From Gilvimarinus xylanilyticus (lineage in GTDB: Bacteria; Pseudomonadota; Gammaproteobacteria; Pseudomonadales; Cellvibrionaceae), in assembly GCF_024195295.1 (NCBI RefSeq), contig NZ_JAMFTH010000001.1, positions 1,791,428-1,855,427 of the forward strand: a DNA stretch of 64,000 bases, written 5' to 3'. The position numbers and the translations under genes are program-made. The stretch's first letter is position 1. Every line of letters starts with the position of its first letter. Shown here in pieces: positions 1 to 8,939 of this stretch. The notes beneath the pieces were generated by a model. The model made no database searches. It was not told the DNA's origin and saw nothing but the letters and a program-made list of their open reading frames with translations.

Positions 1-45
1 TATCACTAAGCCGTCCCCACCGGTAACGCACAAACGGGTGAAACT

Positions 46-582
46 ATGAATGCTTTTTTGCAAAGAGTCCACCAGCTAGACACCCTGGCTTTTATGTGGC
101 TCCACGTCACCAAGCAGTTTCCCTACCGGCGCACGGTACGCTGGATTTCGCGCTGCGGCGATGGCCCTTTGTATATTGCGATAGCGCTGGGACTGATCGC
201 CGCTGACATTCCCCACAGCGATACATTTTTGTTTATGGGGCTCACCTGTTACACGTTGGATGTAGGCCTGTATTTGGTGTTAAAAAACGCCATCAAACGG
301 GATCGCCCCGCCGTTAAAATTGACGTATTTGAAAGCTGGATTACTCCCTCGGATCAATTCAGCTTCCCCTCGGGACACACCGCCGCCGCCTTTGTGTTCG
401 CCTACTTGGTGTTGCTGTTTTTCCCCGCCTTTGCGTTGGCCGCCTATGTCATGGCGTGTTTAATTGGCAGCTCGCGGGTGCTACTCGGGGTGCACTACCC
501 CACCGATATTCTGGCCGGTGCCGCCCTGGGTACAGGCTGCGCTATGCTCGGTAGCGTGGCTTACGCAGGATTATGGGGATGA
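46..582 (+). CDS. PAP2-family membrane phosphatase
   Basis: Predicted integral-membrane acid phosphatase of the PAP2 (type 2 phosphatidic acid phosphatase) family, 178 residues. The three-part active-site signature is visible: KNAIKRDRP near residue 80, FPSGHTAAA near residue 108, and SRVLLGVHYPTD near residue 143. Several hydrophobic segments lie between and around these motifs. The family hydrolyses lipid phosphates or undecaprenyl pyrophosphate at the inner membrane; the substrate here cannot be read. It overlaps the next gene by 10 bp, so the two are probably co-translated, and a lipid or glycolipid role for the pair is an inference. Confidence 0.85.
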   Translation: MNAFLQRVHQLDTLAFMWLHVTKQFPYRRTVRWISRCGDGPLYIAIALGLIAADIPHSDTFLFMGLTCYTLDVGLYLVLKNAIKRDRPAVKIDVFESWITPSDQFSFPSGHTAAAFVFAYLVLLFFPAFALAAYVMACLIGSSRVLLGVHYPTDILAGAALGTGCAMLGSVAYAGLWG

Positions 583-1655
583 AAATACTCTACGGTGTAC
601 AAGGCACCGGCAATGGTCACCTTACCCGGGCGCGCTCGATGGCAAAGGCCCTGGCGCCGCACAATGTAACGGTAGACTGGTTAGTTTCCGGACGCCCCCG
701 CGAGGCGTTATTTGATATGGACGCCTTCGGCGATTTTCGCTGTTTTAAAGGCCTGACTTTGCAAACCTTTAAGGGCAAGGTCAATATGGGAAAGACCATC
801 GTTAAAAGCGATTTGTTACAACTTAAGCGCGACATCAACGCTCTGGATTTGAGCCATTACGACCTGGTGGTAAGTGACTTTGAGCCGGTCTCGGCTTGGG
901 CGGCGCGCAAACAGGGCGTTCGCTCTATCGGCATCTCCCATCAAAATGCGTTTTTATACCCGATCCCCAAGCGCGCCAATAATATTTTTACCGACCTTTT
1001 TATGCGCTGGTTTGCCCCCACCGATGTCCCGGTGGGAACTCACTGGCACCACTTTGATCAACCCTTGGTGCCTCCCATTGTCGAGCCCTCGAGCCACCCG
1101 GTAACGCTTCGGGAAAAGCACATTTTAGTGTATCTACCCTTTGCCGAGCTGGATGATATTCTCGCGCTAATTAAACCTTTTTTGGGTTACCAGTTTTACG
1201 TGTACCACAAAGTCGCTCAGGCCGAGACCCGGGGGCACATTCACCTGTGCCCATTTTCTCGGGAGGGATTTCAGAACCATTTGCACAGCTGCGAGGGTGT
1301 TATCTCCAGCGCCGGGTTTGAGCTGCCAAGCGAAGCTATCAGTCTGGGTAAAAAGCTATTGGTGGAACCGGTGGCGGGGCAAATGGAGCAACAATCTAAT
1401 GCCGTAGCGCTGCAATCACTGGGCTACGCCAGCACCGCGATGCGTCTAAGCGCGGCAAGTATCGCCCGCTGGTTGGAATTACCCGGATCTCAAGCCATTC
1501 ATTATCCCAACGTTGCGGCGGCGCTGGCACAATGGTTCGTGGAAGATAAGGCGGAAAATCTGACAACATTGAGCGAGAAATTGTGGCGCCAAGTGCCTGG
1601 GGTCAGCGCACCGGAGCAAGCGCAGGAATATCAAGCCAGCCTAAGCCGCTGCTGA
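573..1655 (+). CDS. MJ1255/VC2487-type glycosyltransferase
   Basis: Protein of 360 residues resembling the MJ1255/VC2487 family of predicted glycosyltransferases (GT-B fold, UDP-glucuronosyltransferase-like). The N-terminus KILYGVQGTGNGHLTRA is the typical glycine-rich first Rossmann loop. A C-terminal SSAGFELPSEAISLGK stretch followed by EQQSNA matches the nucleotide-sugar-binding half. ATG codons at 573 and 579 are both possible starts. The gene overlaps the PAP2 gene upstream, and its 3' end overlaps the convergent rseC gene by 25 bp. Acceptor and donor are unknown. Confidence 0.75.
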   Translation: MGMKILYGVQGTGNGHLTRARSMAKALAPHNVTVDWLVSGRPREALFDMDAFGDFRCFKGLTLQTFKGKVNMGKTIVKSDLLQLKRDINALDLSHYDLVVSDFEPVSAWAARKQGVRSIGISHQNAFLYPIPKRANNIFTDLFMRWFAPTDVPVGTHWHHFDQPLVPPIVEPSSHPVTLREKHILVYLPFAELDDILALIKPFLGYQFYVYHKVAQAETRGHIHLCPFSREGFQNHLHSCEGVISSAGFELPSEAISLGKKLLVEPVAGQMEQQSNAVALQSLGYASTAMRLSAASIARWLELPGSQAIHYPNVAAALAQWFVEDKAENLTTLSEKLWRQVPGVSAPEQAQEYQASLSRC

Positions 1656-2086
1656 TCATCGATAAGTACCGGTTGTAAACGGCTATCATGGCGGGTGACA
1701 TGAGCGCGCCAGCGCACCAAGGCCCCGCCCAGCACTAAGCCGGCAATACCGGCAAGGGTAGTCAAACCCTCACCCGCCGCCAGAGCATCCGCGCCCAGGG
1801 TAAACAGCACCATCGCCACCAAAGGCAGTAAATACACCAGCATCGAGCCGTGGGCCACCACTTGTTCAGGCACTCCCAGCTCTATATTGTCGCCAATGCT
1901 GTAATTTTCGGCCGGGCGCCCACCGAGCGACACCCAAATAAAAGTGGTGTGGCCCGAGACTTTTTCCAATAGGCTTTGGCCGCAGCCTTTTTGGGCCGCG
2001 CAGCTGCCGCAGGTCGACTTGGCTATGGTTTCTACCCATAGGCCGTCCGTTTCTACGGCCACCACTTTTCCGGATTCAATCAGCAT
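1631..2086 (-). CDS. rseC: RseC/MucC-family membrane protein
   Basis: Last gene of the sigma-E operon, 151 residues. The N-terminal half carries a cysteine cluster (CGSCAAQKGCG, residues about 26-36), and two hydrophobic helices follow at about 83-103 and 108-125, as in RseC/MucC. RseC-type proteins are inner-membrane proteins linked to sigma-E control and to the Rsx/Rnf electron-transfer system that reduces SoxR; which role applies here is not visible. Its start is 16 bp downstream of the rseB stop codon. Identity rests on the motif plus the rpoE-rseA-rseB-rseC order. Confidence 0.85.
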   Translation of the reverse strand: MLIESGKVVAVETDGLWVETIAKSTCGSCAAQKGCGQSLLEKVSGHTTFIWVSLGGRPAENYSIGDNIELGVPEQVVAHGSMLVYLLPLVAMVLFTLGADALAAGEGLTTLAGIAGLVLGGALVRWRAHVTRHDSRLQPVLIDDQQRLRLA

Positions 2087-2102
2087 AACCTAAGGCCTGC
2101 AG

Positions 2103-3086
2103 TTACGTTTTCGGTGATATGGATTGACCAATGCGCTCGGCCACATCCGCTGGCACTTCGCCAATCACCGTTAACTGGAATAAATCGGCGCCCTGCTTTA
2201 CCCCACCCAGATAAAAATTGGTAGCGCCGCGGCGGGCGCGCGCCTCTATGGCGACATCCTGCGCCGCCGGATCGAGAAACACCGAAAAGGTCGACAAACC
2301 ATCGGTGTACATTAACATTTGAATCTTGTTGTTAACCTGACGCTGCCCCGCAAACTCAAAGCCTTCAGGCATCCAACCGAGTTGCCAGGTGGCCGGCTCG
2401 CGCTCACTCAACTCGCCACAACCAATCCAGCTGGCCGCCGAAACTTGATGGGAAATCGCCACATCAGCGCGCTCGGCAAACTGTTCGGGCGCCACATTGG
2501 TTTCCAGCTCCACATACTGAAACTGCTCCAGCGGGCGCTGTTTTTCATCCAACAAAATAGACTTGGTCACTAGCCCGGTTTCGCGGTCAATACCGAACAA
2601 AAACCCAAAGCGGAAAGGGTCGCGCGGCACAATGTGCAACATGGTTGTAGGCCTACCGGCAATCCGATCCAGTCCCAATAGGCGAAAATTGTAGAGCTTT
2701 TCCAACTCGGGGCGCTGGGCTTCCAGGTTTTTGGCGCGATTGGCCAAAAGCATTTCTCCGGTACTGCGACAATCGAGAGGTTTGTCGATCAGCGCCTCGC
2801 GCTCGGGCCCCTGCAGATAGTAAACCCGCTGATGCTCGACCCCATCGCGCACCCAATGCTCCAGACGAAAGCTATCGGTGCCGTTAGTGTCCTGGTGGGT
2901 AAAGGTGCCGCGATAATTGAGGTGGCGATGGTGCTCGGCCATGGTGGCCAGCAACTCGCTGACCGAACGAATGGATGCCTGCGCCGGATCGGCATTGTCG
3001 CCCGGCGAGGCGTCGGAGTTAGGCTGCGCTTGCACCGCGCTGAGGGAAAAACACCACAGCAGCAAAGCGCCGGTAAACCGGTTCAT
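2103..3086 (-). CDS. rseB: Sigma-E regulator RseB/MucB
   Basis: Periplasmic RseB (MucB), 327 residues. It begins with a signal peptide (hydrophobic LLLWCFSLSAVQAQ). A lipoprotein-like LolA-fold domain follows (about residues 40-200), then the smaller C-terminal MucB domain (about 220-320). In the family RseB binds the periplasmic part of RseA, shields it from DegS/AlgW cleavage, and is released by mislocalised lipopolysaccharide or lipoproteins. It follows rseA with a 3-bp gap and lies in the complete rpoE-rseA-rseB-rseC operon. Confidence 0.9.
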   Translation of the reverse strand: MNRFTGALLLWCFSLSAVQAQPNSDASPGDNADPAQASIRSVSELLATMAEHHRHLNYRGTFTHQDTNGTDSFRLEHWVRDGVEHQRVYYLQGPEREALIDKPLDCRSTGEMLLANRAKNLEAQRPELEKLYNFRLLGLDRIAGRPTTMLHIVPRDPFRFGFLFGIDRETGLVTKSILLDEKQRPLEQFQYVELETNVAPEQFAERADVAISHQVSAASWIGCGELSEREPATWQLGWMPEGFEFAGQRQVNNKIQMLMYTDGLSTFSVFLDPAAQDVAIEARARRGATNFYLGGVKQGADLFQLTVIGEVPADVAERIGQSISPKT

Positions 3087-3089
3087 GTT

Positions 3090-3782
3090 TTACTCTTCGT
3101 CGATAAGGGGAACCCGCGCGTGTGGCGCCATCCCCGAAACACCATTAATAGCGGCCTGGTCAGTGTGCTGCTCAAGCAGCTGCTGTAAGTATACCCGAAC
3201 CTGCTCGGCGGGAATTTGCACATCGGCGCGGCGTGGCTCTACCACCACTTGGCGACGGGGCACAGTCTGATACCCGGATTGAGCGCTCACCGGGCGAGCC
3301 GATAGCGCCGGGGCATTAAAGCCCACCGGCAAGGAAACATCCACCGGGGCGTGCTGATCGGCACTTGCGGTAGTCGCGCCAGCAGCACCAGAACTGGCAC
3401 CTGCATCGGCCACCATAGCGCCTGCCTCAAGGGAGTCTTGCTGATACAGCTGGGCACCGATAATCACGGCGCCCGCCACGGAGGCGGCTACCGCAGCCCG
3501 GCCCAGCCCCAGCAGCCACTTGCTTTGCCCCGCCGAAGCTCGCAGCGGCGGCTCTTGCTCCAGGGCACTGGAAATACTGTCGGCAAAACCTGTGGGAGCC
3601 ATTTGCTCTGGCAACTCTTTGCGCATAGCGGCGCTGGCAAGTTGGTAACGGGACCAGGTCTCGCGCACCGCCCGATTACTGCCGGAAGATTTAAGCACAC
3701 GGGCCAGTTCTAGCTCGGACGCTTGATTATCAACCGCTGCCGACACGGATTCGGCCAATTGCTCTTCGAACTTGTCTGTCAT
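3090..3782 (-). CDS. rseA: Anti-sigma-E factor RseA/MucA
   Basis: Anti-sigma factor, 230 residues with the chosen start at 3782. The open frame extends upstream to 3959, but the MTDKFEEQLAESVSA start has a purine-rich site about 10 nt upstream and matches the usual family N-terminus, so the extension is probably not translated. A cytoplasmic helical sigma-binding domain spans about 1-80, one transmembrane helix about 91-112, and a periplasmic tail follows. The tail has an Ala/Gly-rich linker and a helical end (VYLQQLLEQHTDQ) that probably contacts RseB. It sits between rpoE and rseB. Confidence 0.88.
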   Translation of the reverse strand: MTDKFEEQLAESVSAAVDNQASELELARVLKSSGSNRAVRETWSRYQLASAAMRKELPEQMAPTGFADSISSALEQEPPLRASAGQSKWLLGLGRAAVAASVAGAVIIGAQLYQQDSLEAGAMVADAGASSGAAGATTASADQHAPVDVSLPVGFNAPALSARPVSAQSGYQTVPRRQVVVEPRRADVQIPAEQVRVYLQQLLEQHTDQAAINGVSGMAPHARVPLIDEE

Positions 3783-4065
3783 GTTCGTCGTTACCTTTAC
3801 CTGAAAGCTGCCTAGTGAGCGCACAAACCTAGAGGCGCGTGGCACTTTCTTATTGCCTAAATTGCGAGTGTTGAATGCTTTGTCATTACTGCAATCCGTC
3901 GCTTTGCAAATCCAAGTCTGAGCCCTAAAACCTTGGGGTAAATTCTGGCAGTGGCGCATTAAGCGTTGGCTAACATAGCGCAGCCCGCCGAGAATTACAA
4001 AGATTTACAAGCATCTGGGCTCTCTGACAGGCCGCTATGCAAAAGGTTCAGCTGGGGTTCAGTTT

Positions 4066-4659
4066 TTATGGACTATTTTCCAGCAACGGCTGAATATTTT
4101 TGTCGATTGCCTCGCGGGCCCGGAAAATACGCGAGCGAACGGTACCCACCGGGCAATCCATAATCGCAGCGATATCTTCGTAGCTCAGCCCTTCCATCTC
4201 CCGCAAGGTCACCGCCGAACGCAAATCCTCGGGCAGCTCGCTGATGGATTTATCCACCGCCCGTTGAATCTCTTCGCACATTAGGGCACTTTCCGGGGTG
4301 TCGGCGTCTTTGAGCAAATCCGAACCCGAGTAGAACTCCGCCTCGTCCACCTCGACATCGGATGAAGGCGGGCGACGCGAGCGCGAGACCAGATGATTTT
4401 TGGCGGTATTGATCGCAATGCGATACAGCCAAGTATAAAAGGCGCTGTCACCACGGAATTTCGCCAGCGCCCGGTAGGCTTTAATGAAAGCCTCCTGGGC
4501 GACGTCTTGCACCTCGGCCTGATCGCGGACATAGCGGCCGATAATGGAATAAATTTTATGCTGATACTTAATTACCAGCAGATCGAAGGCGCGCTTATCA
4601 CCCTTTTGGACTCGCTCAACCAATTGCTGATCGGTATCCGGCGCCGATTGCGCAGTCAT
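4066..4659 (-). CDS. rpoE: RNA polymerase sigma factor RpoE/AlgU
   Basis: Extracytoplasmic-function sigma factor of the RpoE/AlgU group, 197 residues, the normal length. Region 2 (about 22-90) contains the DVAQEAFIKAYRALAKF core and the -10-reading FYTWLYRIAINTAKNH segment. Region 4 (about 135-185) contains LREMEGLSYEDIAAIMDCPVGT, the helix-turn-helix that reads GAACTT -35 elements. It heads the rse operon and is divergent from nadB, as in Pseudomonas. A GGAACTT-N16-GTCTAT element at 4791-4819 indicates direct autoregulation. Confidence 0.95.
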   Translation of the reverse strand: MTAQSAPDTDQQLVERVQKGDKRAFDLLVIKYQHKIYSIIGRYVRDQAEVQDVAQEAFIKAYRALAKFRGDSAFYTWLYRIAINTAKNHLVSRSRRPPSSDVEVDEAEFYSGSDLLKDADTPESALMCEEIQRAVDKSISELPEDLRSAVTLREMEGLSYEDIAAIMDCPVGTVRSRIFRAREAIDKNIQPLLENSP

Positions 4660-4790
4660 TCGTTAACCCCCAAAACGCCCGATTGGGTCGGGCGACACTC
4701 TTGTTCGCGCGTACTTTTCAGTAGCAGTCCGGCCCCAAGGCCTGTTGATAGCCCTTACATCGGGGCTTAGTACGCCATTTGCAATGGCCC

Positions 4791-4819
4791 ATAGACAGAT
4801 AGCACTTATAAGAAGTTCC
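4791..4819 (-). promoter_or_regulatory. Sigma-E-type promoter of rpoE
   Basis: Read on the minus strand, GGAACTT (4819-4813) is followed after 16 bases by GTCTAT (4796-4791). This is close to the RpoE/AlgU consensus (GAACTT, 16-17 bases, TCTGA or TCTAA). It lies about 130 bp upstream of the rpoE start and points toward it, so it fits an autoregulated promoter. Confidence 0.75.
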
Positions 4820-4883
4820 GCTTTAATTATACGGTTTTATAACACTGATGGCTCCGGCGGGCCTCACAGGCGCGCGCAAAGCT

Positions 4884-4912
4884 CTTATTATCGATTCAGC
4901 TCTTGCTATACT
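4884..4912 (+). promoter_or_regulatory. Probable sigma-70 promoter of nadB
   Basis: An extended -10 element TGCTATACT (4904-4912) lies 28 bp before the nadB start. The -35 position 17 bases upstream (CTTATT, 4884-4889) is weak, as is common for extended -10 promoters. The leader would be only about 20 nt. Confidence 0.5.
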
Positions 4913-4940
4913 GCGCGCTCAAACACGGCGAATTGGCTCT

Positions 4941-6560
4941 ATGACTCAACACTATCATCACGACGTTCTTATTATCGGCTCGGGCGCTGCCGGGCTGACT
5001 CTGGCTCTCAGCCTGGCGCAGACCGCCCGAGTGGCGGTGCTCAGCAAAAATGCGGTCAATACCGGCTCCACCTGGTATGCTCAGGGCGGGATTGCAGCGG
5101 TGCTGGACGACCACGACTCCATTGAAGCCCATGTGGCCGACACATTGGTGGCGGGCTCGGGGCTGTGCCATGAAGACGCGGTGCGCTTTACCGTCGAGCG
5201 CTCCAAAGCCGCCATCGGCTGGCTGATCAATCAGGGGGTAGATTTTACCCGCGAACAAAACTCCGATGACTACCACCTGACCAAAGAGGGTGGCCACAGC
5301 CATCGCCGAATTATTCACAGCGCTGACGCCACGGGTAAAGCGGTGCATAGCACCCTTATCGAGCGAGTGCAGCAGCATCCCTCGATTGAAATTTTCGAGC
5401 ACCACGTCGCGCTCAACCTGATCACTCAGGCCGACGCTGACTCTAAAAAGCTGCGCTGCACCGGCGCCTACGCCTTCGACAGCGCCGCCGACCATGTGCA
5501 AGTGTTTCAAGCCAAAACCGTGGTACTGGCCACCGGTGGCGCGAGCAAGGTGTACCTGTACAGCAGCAACCCTGACAGCGCCTCGGGCGATGGTATTGCC
5601 ATGGCGTGGCGGGCAGGTTGCCGGGTGGCCAATATGGAATTTAACCAGTTCCACCCCACATGCCTGTACCACCCCAAAGCCAAAAGCTTTTTAATGACCG
5701 AAGCTTTGCGCGGCGAAGGCGCCTACCTGCGCCTGCCCAATGGCGAGCGCTTTATGCCCCGCTTTGACGAGCGAGCCGAGCTGGCCCCGCGCGATATTGT
5801 CGCCCGCGCGATTGACCACGAAATTAAGCGCTTGGGCTGCGACTGCGTCTACCTGGATATTTCCCACAAATCGGAAGCGTTTATCAGCGAGCACTTTCCC
5901 ACGGTAAAAGCCCGCTGCCTGGAATATGGGATTGATATCACCCGCGATCCGATTCCGGTGGTACCTGCGGCTCACTACACCTGCGGTGGCGTGGTGGTGG
6001 ATCGCAACGGCCAGACCGACTTAAAAAATCTGTACGCCATCGGCGAAACCTCGTTCACGGGCCTGCACGGCGCCAACCGTATGGCGTCAAACTCGCTGCT
6101 CGAATGCATTGTCTACGCGCAATCGGCTGCCGAGCATATTACCGCCCGCCTGGCGCAGGTGAACGAGCCTCAGCAATCCCCCAAGTGGGATGAATCGCGA
6201 GTGACCAACTCCGATGAGGACGTGGTTATCTCCCACAACTGGGACGAGCTGCGCCGCTTTATGTGGGACTATGTGGGCATTGTGCGCACCCACAAACGCC
6301 TGGAACGGGCCACCCACCGAATTAAACTGCTGCAAAAAGAAATTGCCGAGTACTACAGCAACTACAAAGTCAGCGGCGATTTGATTGAGCTGCGCAATCT
6401 GGCCACGGTGGCCGAATTGATTATTCGCTCGGCCATGGAGCGTAAAGAAAGCCGCGGCCTGCACTATTCGCTGGACCATCCGCAAGTGAGCGAGATCGCC
6501 CGCGATACCATACTGGTGCCCACCAACTTCGCCGCCCAGGACGTGATCGTCAATGCTTGA
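4941..6560 (+). CDS. nadB: L-aspartate oxidase NadB
   Basis: FAD-dependent L-aspartate oxidase, 539 residues with the ATG at 4941. The frame is open to 4848, but the upstream part is not family-like. The enzyme oxidises aspartate to iminoaspartate, the first step of de novo NAD synthesis. Visible are the FAD dinucleotide loop [11 protein letters not shown] (8-18), [15 protein letters not shown], the substrate-loop [14 protein letters not shown], the second FAD site [24 protein letters not shown], and a C-terminal helical domain. It is divergent from rpoE, an order shared with Pseudomonas. nadA and nadC are not in the window. Confidence 0.96.
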   Translation: MTQHYHHDVLIIGSGAAGLTLALSLAQTARVAVLSKNAVNTGSTWYAQGGIAAVLDDHDSIEAHVADTLVAGSGLCHEDAVRFTVERSKAAIGWLINQGVDFTREQNSDDYHLTKEGGHSHRRIIHSADATGKAVHSTLIERVQQHPSIEIFEHHVALNLITQADADSKKLRCTGAYAFDSAADHVQVFQAKTVVLATGGASKVYLYSSNPDSASGDGIAMAWRAGCRVANMEFNQFHPTCLYHPKAKSFLMTEALRGEGAYLRLPNGERFMPRFDERAELAPRDIVARAIDHEIKRLGCDCVYLDISHKSEAFISEHFPTVKARCLEYGIDITRDPIPVVPAAHYTCGGVVVDRNGQTDLKNLYAIGETSFTGLHGANRMASNSLLECIVYAQSAAEHITARLAQVNEPQQSPKWDESRVTNSDEDVVISHNWDELRRFMWDYVGIVRTHKRLERATHRIKLLQKEIAEYYSNYKVSGDLIELRNLATVAELIIRSAMERKESRGLHYSLDHPQVSEIARDTILVPTNFAAQDVIVNA

Positions 6561-7059
6561 GACTCTGCCGCTGAGTCACTAACCACACCCGCAGCCGATG
6601 ATAATCATCGGCTGCCATGGTATCGGGCAACACCAGCAGCCGGTAGCGCTTGCCGTCCCGGCCACAGAACTCCATGACGACCAAATGGGGCCAAAGCCTG
6701 GCCTCGGGCCGTGGCGTTACCGGGACTAACTCGCCCCCAGCCACAGCCAAGTGCCAACCGCGCTGATCCAGACGCAGCCGGGTCACCGCAACACCACCGA
6801 GCGCCCAGCGCGCACTGGCGTAGACGCCCGCAAGCAATAGCAACATAAAAAGACTGGCGGGGTTGAGCTGAATCAGTGAAGGGATATAGGCAATGACAAT
6901 GGCTAAAACGATAGCCAGTGCAATAGCGGATACCAGACGCCGATAGATCGCGGAAGGATAAACATCGGCATCCAGATAAACGCGGCCGTGAAAGTGCCGC
7001 GGCAAATAGTGATTAGCTGTCGCGGCGCATACCGGTGTTGTCGCGGACAATTTGCACAA
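6550..7059 (-). CDS. YgfX/CptA-like membrane protein
   Basis: Protein of 169 residues with two adjacent transmembrane helices (about residues 42-62 and 66-84) and a soluble C-terminus, the layout of the YgfX (CptA) family encoded beside sdhE. E. coli YgfX has been described as an inhibitor of cytoskeletal proteins FtsZ/MreB; whether this distant member does the same is unknown. The listed start overlaps sdhE by 47 bp. A TTG a few codons after the sdhE stop is an alternative start, so the true N-terminus is uncertain. The 3' end overlaps nadB by 11 bp. Confidence 0.65.
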   Translation of the reverse strand: MCKLSATTPVCAATANHYLPRHFHGRVYLDADVYPSAIYRRLVSAIALAIVLAIVIAYIPSLIQLNPASLFMLLLLAGVYASARWALGGVAVTRLRLDQRGWHLAVAGGELVPVTPRPEARLWPHLVVMEFCGRDGKRYRLLVLPDTMAADDYHRLRVWLVTQRQSLKH

Positions 7060-7264
7060 TCCTTAGCAGCTCGGGGTCCTCGGGGTCGGAGCGGCGCATA
7101 AACCAGGCAAACAAATCCTGATCTTCGCAGGTTAATAGCTGCCAGTAGCGCTCTTTATCGGCCTGTTCCAATGTCGGATACACGTTTTCCAAAAAAGGCA
7201 GCAGCACCAAATCCAACTCCAACATGCCACGGCGGCTACCCCAAAACAGTCGATTGCGTTCCAC
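7013..7264 (-). CDS. sdhE: Succinate dehydrogenase assembly factor SdhE
   Basis: Small helical protein of 83 residues with the RGMLELD signature (the family RGxxE flavinylation motif) at residues 12-18 and the conserved [14 protein letters not shown] segment. SdhE assists covalent attachment of FAD to the SdhA and FrdA flavoproteins. Length and motif match the family (YgfY/SdhAF2). It is followed by the ygfX-like gene as in other gammaproteobacteria. Confidence 0.9.
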   Translation of the reverse strand: MERNRLFWGSRRGMLELDLVLLPFLENVYPTLEQADKERYWQLLTCEDQDLFAWFMRRSDPEDPELLRIVQIVRDNTGMRRDS

Positions 7265-7400
7265 TCGGTTCTCCGGATCGATTCAAACGCCGCCAGTATA
7301 CAGCCATAGCGCTGGTCTCGACAGACCCGGAAAATCCGCAATAAAAACGGGGATCCGTGGCCAATTAGCAATTAGACACAGAACCCCGCCCTAGCAGGGG

Positions 7401-8780
7401 TTACTCGGCCTCAATCTTAATGGTACGAATCAGAGACTGACCGCGACGGTAAAACCGGATGGGAAGCAACTTATCTTCGGGCATCTCAGCTTCCAGGGCG
7501 TCATAGTCCGACAAATCGGACACCTCTTCATAGCCCAGCTGGACAATCACATCACCCGGGCGCAGGCCGGTGGCCGCCGCTGGCGAGTTAGGTTCGACCT
7601 GGCGCACCAATACACCGCCATCCAGATTCCAGCGTTCGCGGTAACGATCGTCAATTTCATCCAGCTTCAGCCCCAGGCGATCGGCACCCGAGGCGCCATT
7701 GCGCTTGCCTTTGCGTTCGCTGTCTTGTTCCGACTCGCGCTCACCCAAAGTGACATCCACGGTTTGTTTTTCGCCGCTGCGCATAATGGTCAGTTCTACC
7801 TCAGTACCGGGAGCGACCCGGCCCACCATCTGCGGCAGCATACCGTCATCGGAGACCTCTTCACCGTCAAAGGCGATAATCACATCACTGGGCTTTAACC
7901 CGGCCTGATCAGCGGGGCTGTCGGGCTCTACGTCGTTCACCAGAGCGCCGATGGGCTTTTTCAGACCAAACGAAATCGCCAGATCGCGATCTACACCCGA
8001 GATCATCACCCCCAGCCAGCCGCGCTCGACCCGGCCATCGTTCATCAGCTGCGCCACCACATCTTCGGCGACTTCCGAGGGAATTGAGAACGACAGGCCA
8101 TTTGACCCACCCGAACGGCTGTAAATTTGCGAGTTAATACCGACGACTTCGCCGTCCATATTAAACAGCGGGCCGCCGGAGTTGCCGGGGTTAATCGCCA
8201 CATCGGTTTGAATAAAGGGGATGTACTGGCTTTTATTCGAAGCAATAGAACGCCCCATAGCGCTGACAATACCGGCGCTGGCAGAGTAATCCAGCCCAAA
8301 GGGCGAGCCGATGGCCAGCACCCACTGCCCCACTTTCAGACTGTCTGCCTTGGCAAAGGTCAACTTGGGTAAATCCTCGGCTTCAATTTTAAGTAGCGCG
8401 AGGTCAGAAAGCGGGTCACTGCCAATCTCTTTGGCGATAAACTCACGCTTGTCGTGCAGGCGCACGGTCACCTCATCGGCGTTTTCAACCACGTGATTGT
8501 TAGTAAGAATATAACCGTCACTGGAGATCAAAAAACCCGACCCCATCGACTGAGCGTGACGCTCCTGAGGTGAAGGCTGAGGGAACCACGGCGGCAGCTG
8601 GCGCTGTTGTTCCGGCGAAAGCTGTCCGAAAGGAGAGGCCTGCGCGGTGACAGTTTTGCTGGTGGTGATTTTGACCACCGCCGGGGCATTTTTTTCAATT
8701 AAGTCGGTAAATTCGGGCAACGCTGCCTTTGCCATAACGGCTGACATCATAACGACAAACGCAACCAGGGTTTTACTCAT
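7401..8780 (-). CDS. mucD: DegP/MucD-type periplasmic serine protease
   Basis: Do-family serine endopeptidase, 459 residues from the start at 8780; an upstream ATG at 8798 would add six residues before the signal peptide. After the signal sequence, the trypsin-like domain shows His96 (LTNNHVVEN), Asp126 (DPLSDLALL) and Ser201 (PGNSGGP), followed by two PDZ domains (about 250-345 and 365-455). It degrades misfolded envelope proteins. In Pseudomonas mucD is fifth in the algU operon. Here it is unlinked from it by nadB and sdhE but has its own sigma-E-like promoter. Confidence 0.9.
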   Translation of the reverse strand: MSKTLVAFVVMMSAVMAKAALPEFTDLIEKNAPAVVKITTSKTVTAQASPFGQLSPEQQRQLPPWFPQPSPQERHAQSMGSGFLISSDGYILTNNHVVENADEVTVRLHDKREFIAKEIGSDPLSDLALLKIEAEDLPKLTFAKADSLKVGQWVLAIGSPFGLDYSASAGIVSAMGRSIASNKSQYIPFIQTDVAINPGNSGGPLFNMDGEVVGINSQIYSRSGGSNGLSFSIPSEVAEDVVAQLMNDGRVERGWLGVMISGVDRDLAISFGLKKPIGALVNDVEPDSPADQAGLKPSDVIIAFDGEEVSDDGMLPQMVGRVAPGTEVELTIMRSGEKQTVDVTLGERESEQDSERKGKRNGASGADRLGLKLDEIDDRYRERWNLDGGVLVRQVEPNSPAAATGLRPGDVIVQLGYEEVSDLSDYDALEAEMPEDKLLPIRFYRRGQSLIRTIKIEAE

Positions 8781-8866
8781 CAACACTCTGCACTGCATGC
8801 ACTTACTACCTCTGTGTTGTTAATACCAATTGCCGCCGCGAAACGGGCGGCTCGCAAAGTGGCATT

Positions 8867-8894
8867 TTTGACACAGTTAACAGACAAAAATTCC
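8867..8894 (-). promoter_or_regulatory. Candidate sigma-E promoter of mucD
   Basis: On the minus strand GGAATTT (8894-8888) is followed after 15 bases by GTCAAA (8872-8867), close to the sigma-E pattern GGAACTT-N15/16-GTCAAA. It lies about 90 bp upstream of the protease start and points toward it. One -35 base differs from consensus. Confidence 0.5.
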
Positions 8895-8939
8895 GCGCAG
8901 AGCAAAAAATTAAGGTTGAGCAAAGCCTGCTACTTGGCC

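Noticed and set aside
4896-5672. 258-codon minus-strand frame inside nadB
   Set aside because: Shadow of nadB; no family motif and fully antisense to a well-supported gene.
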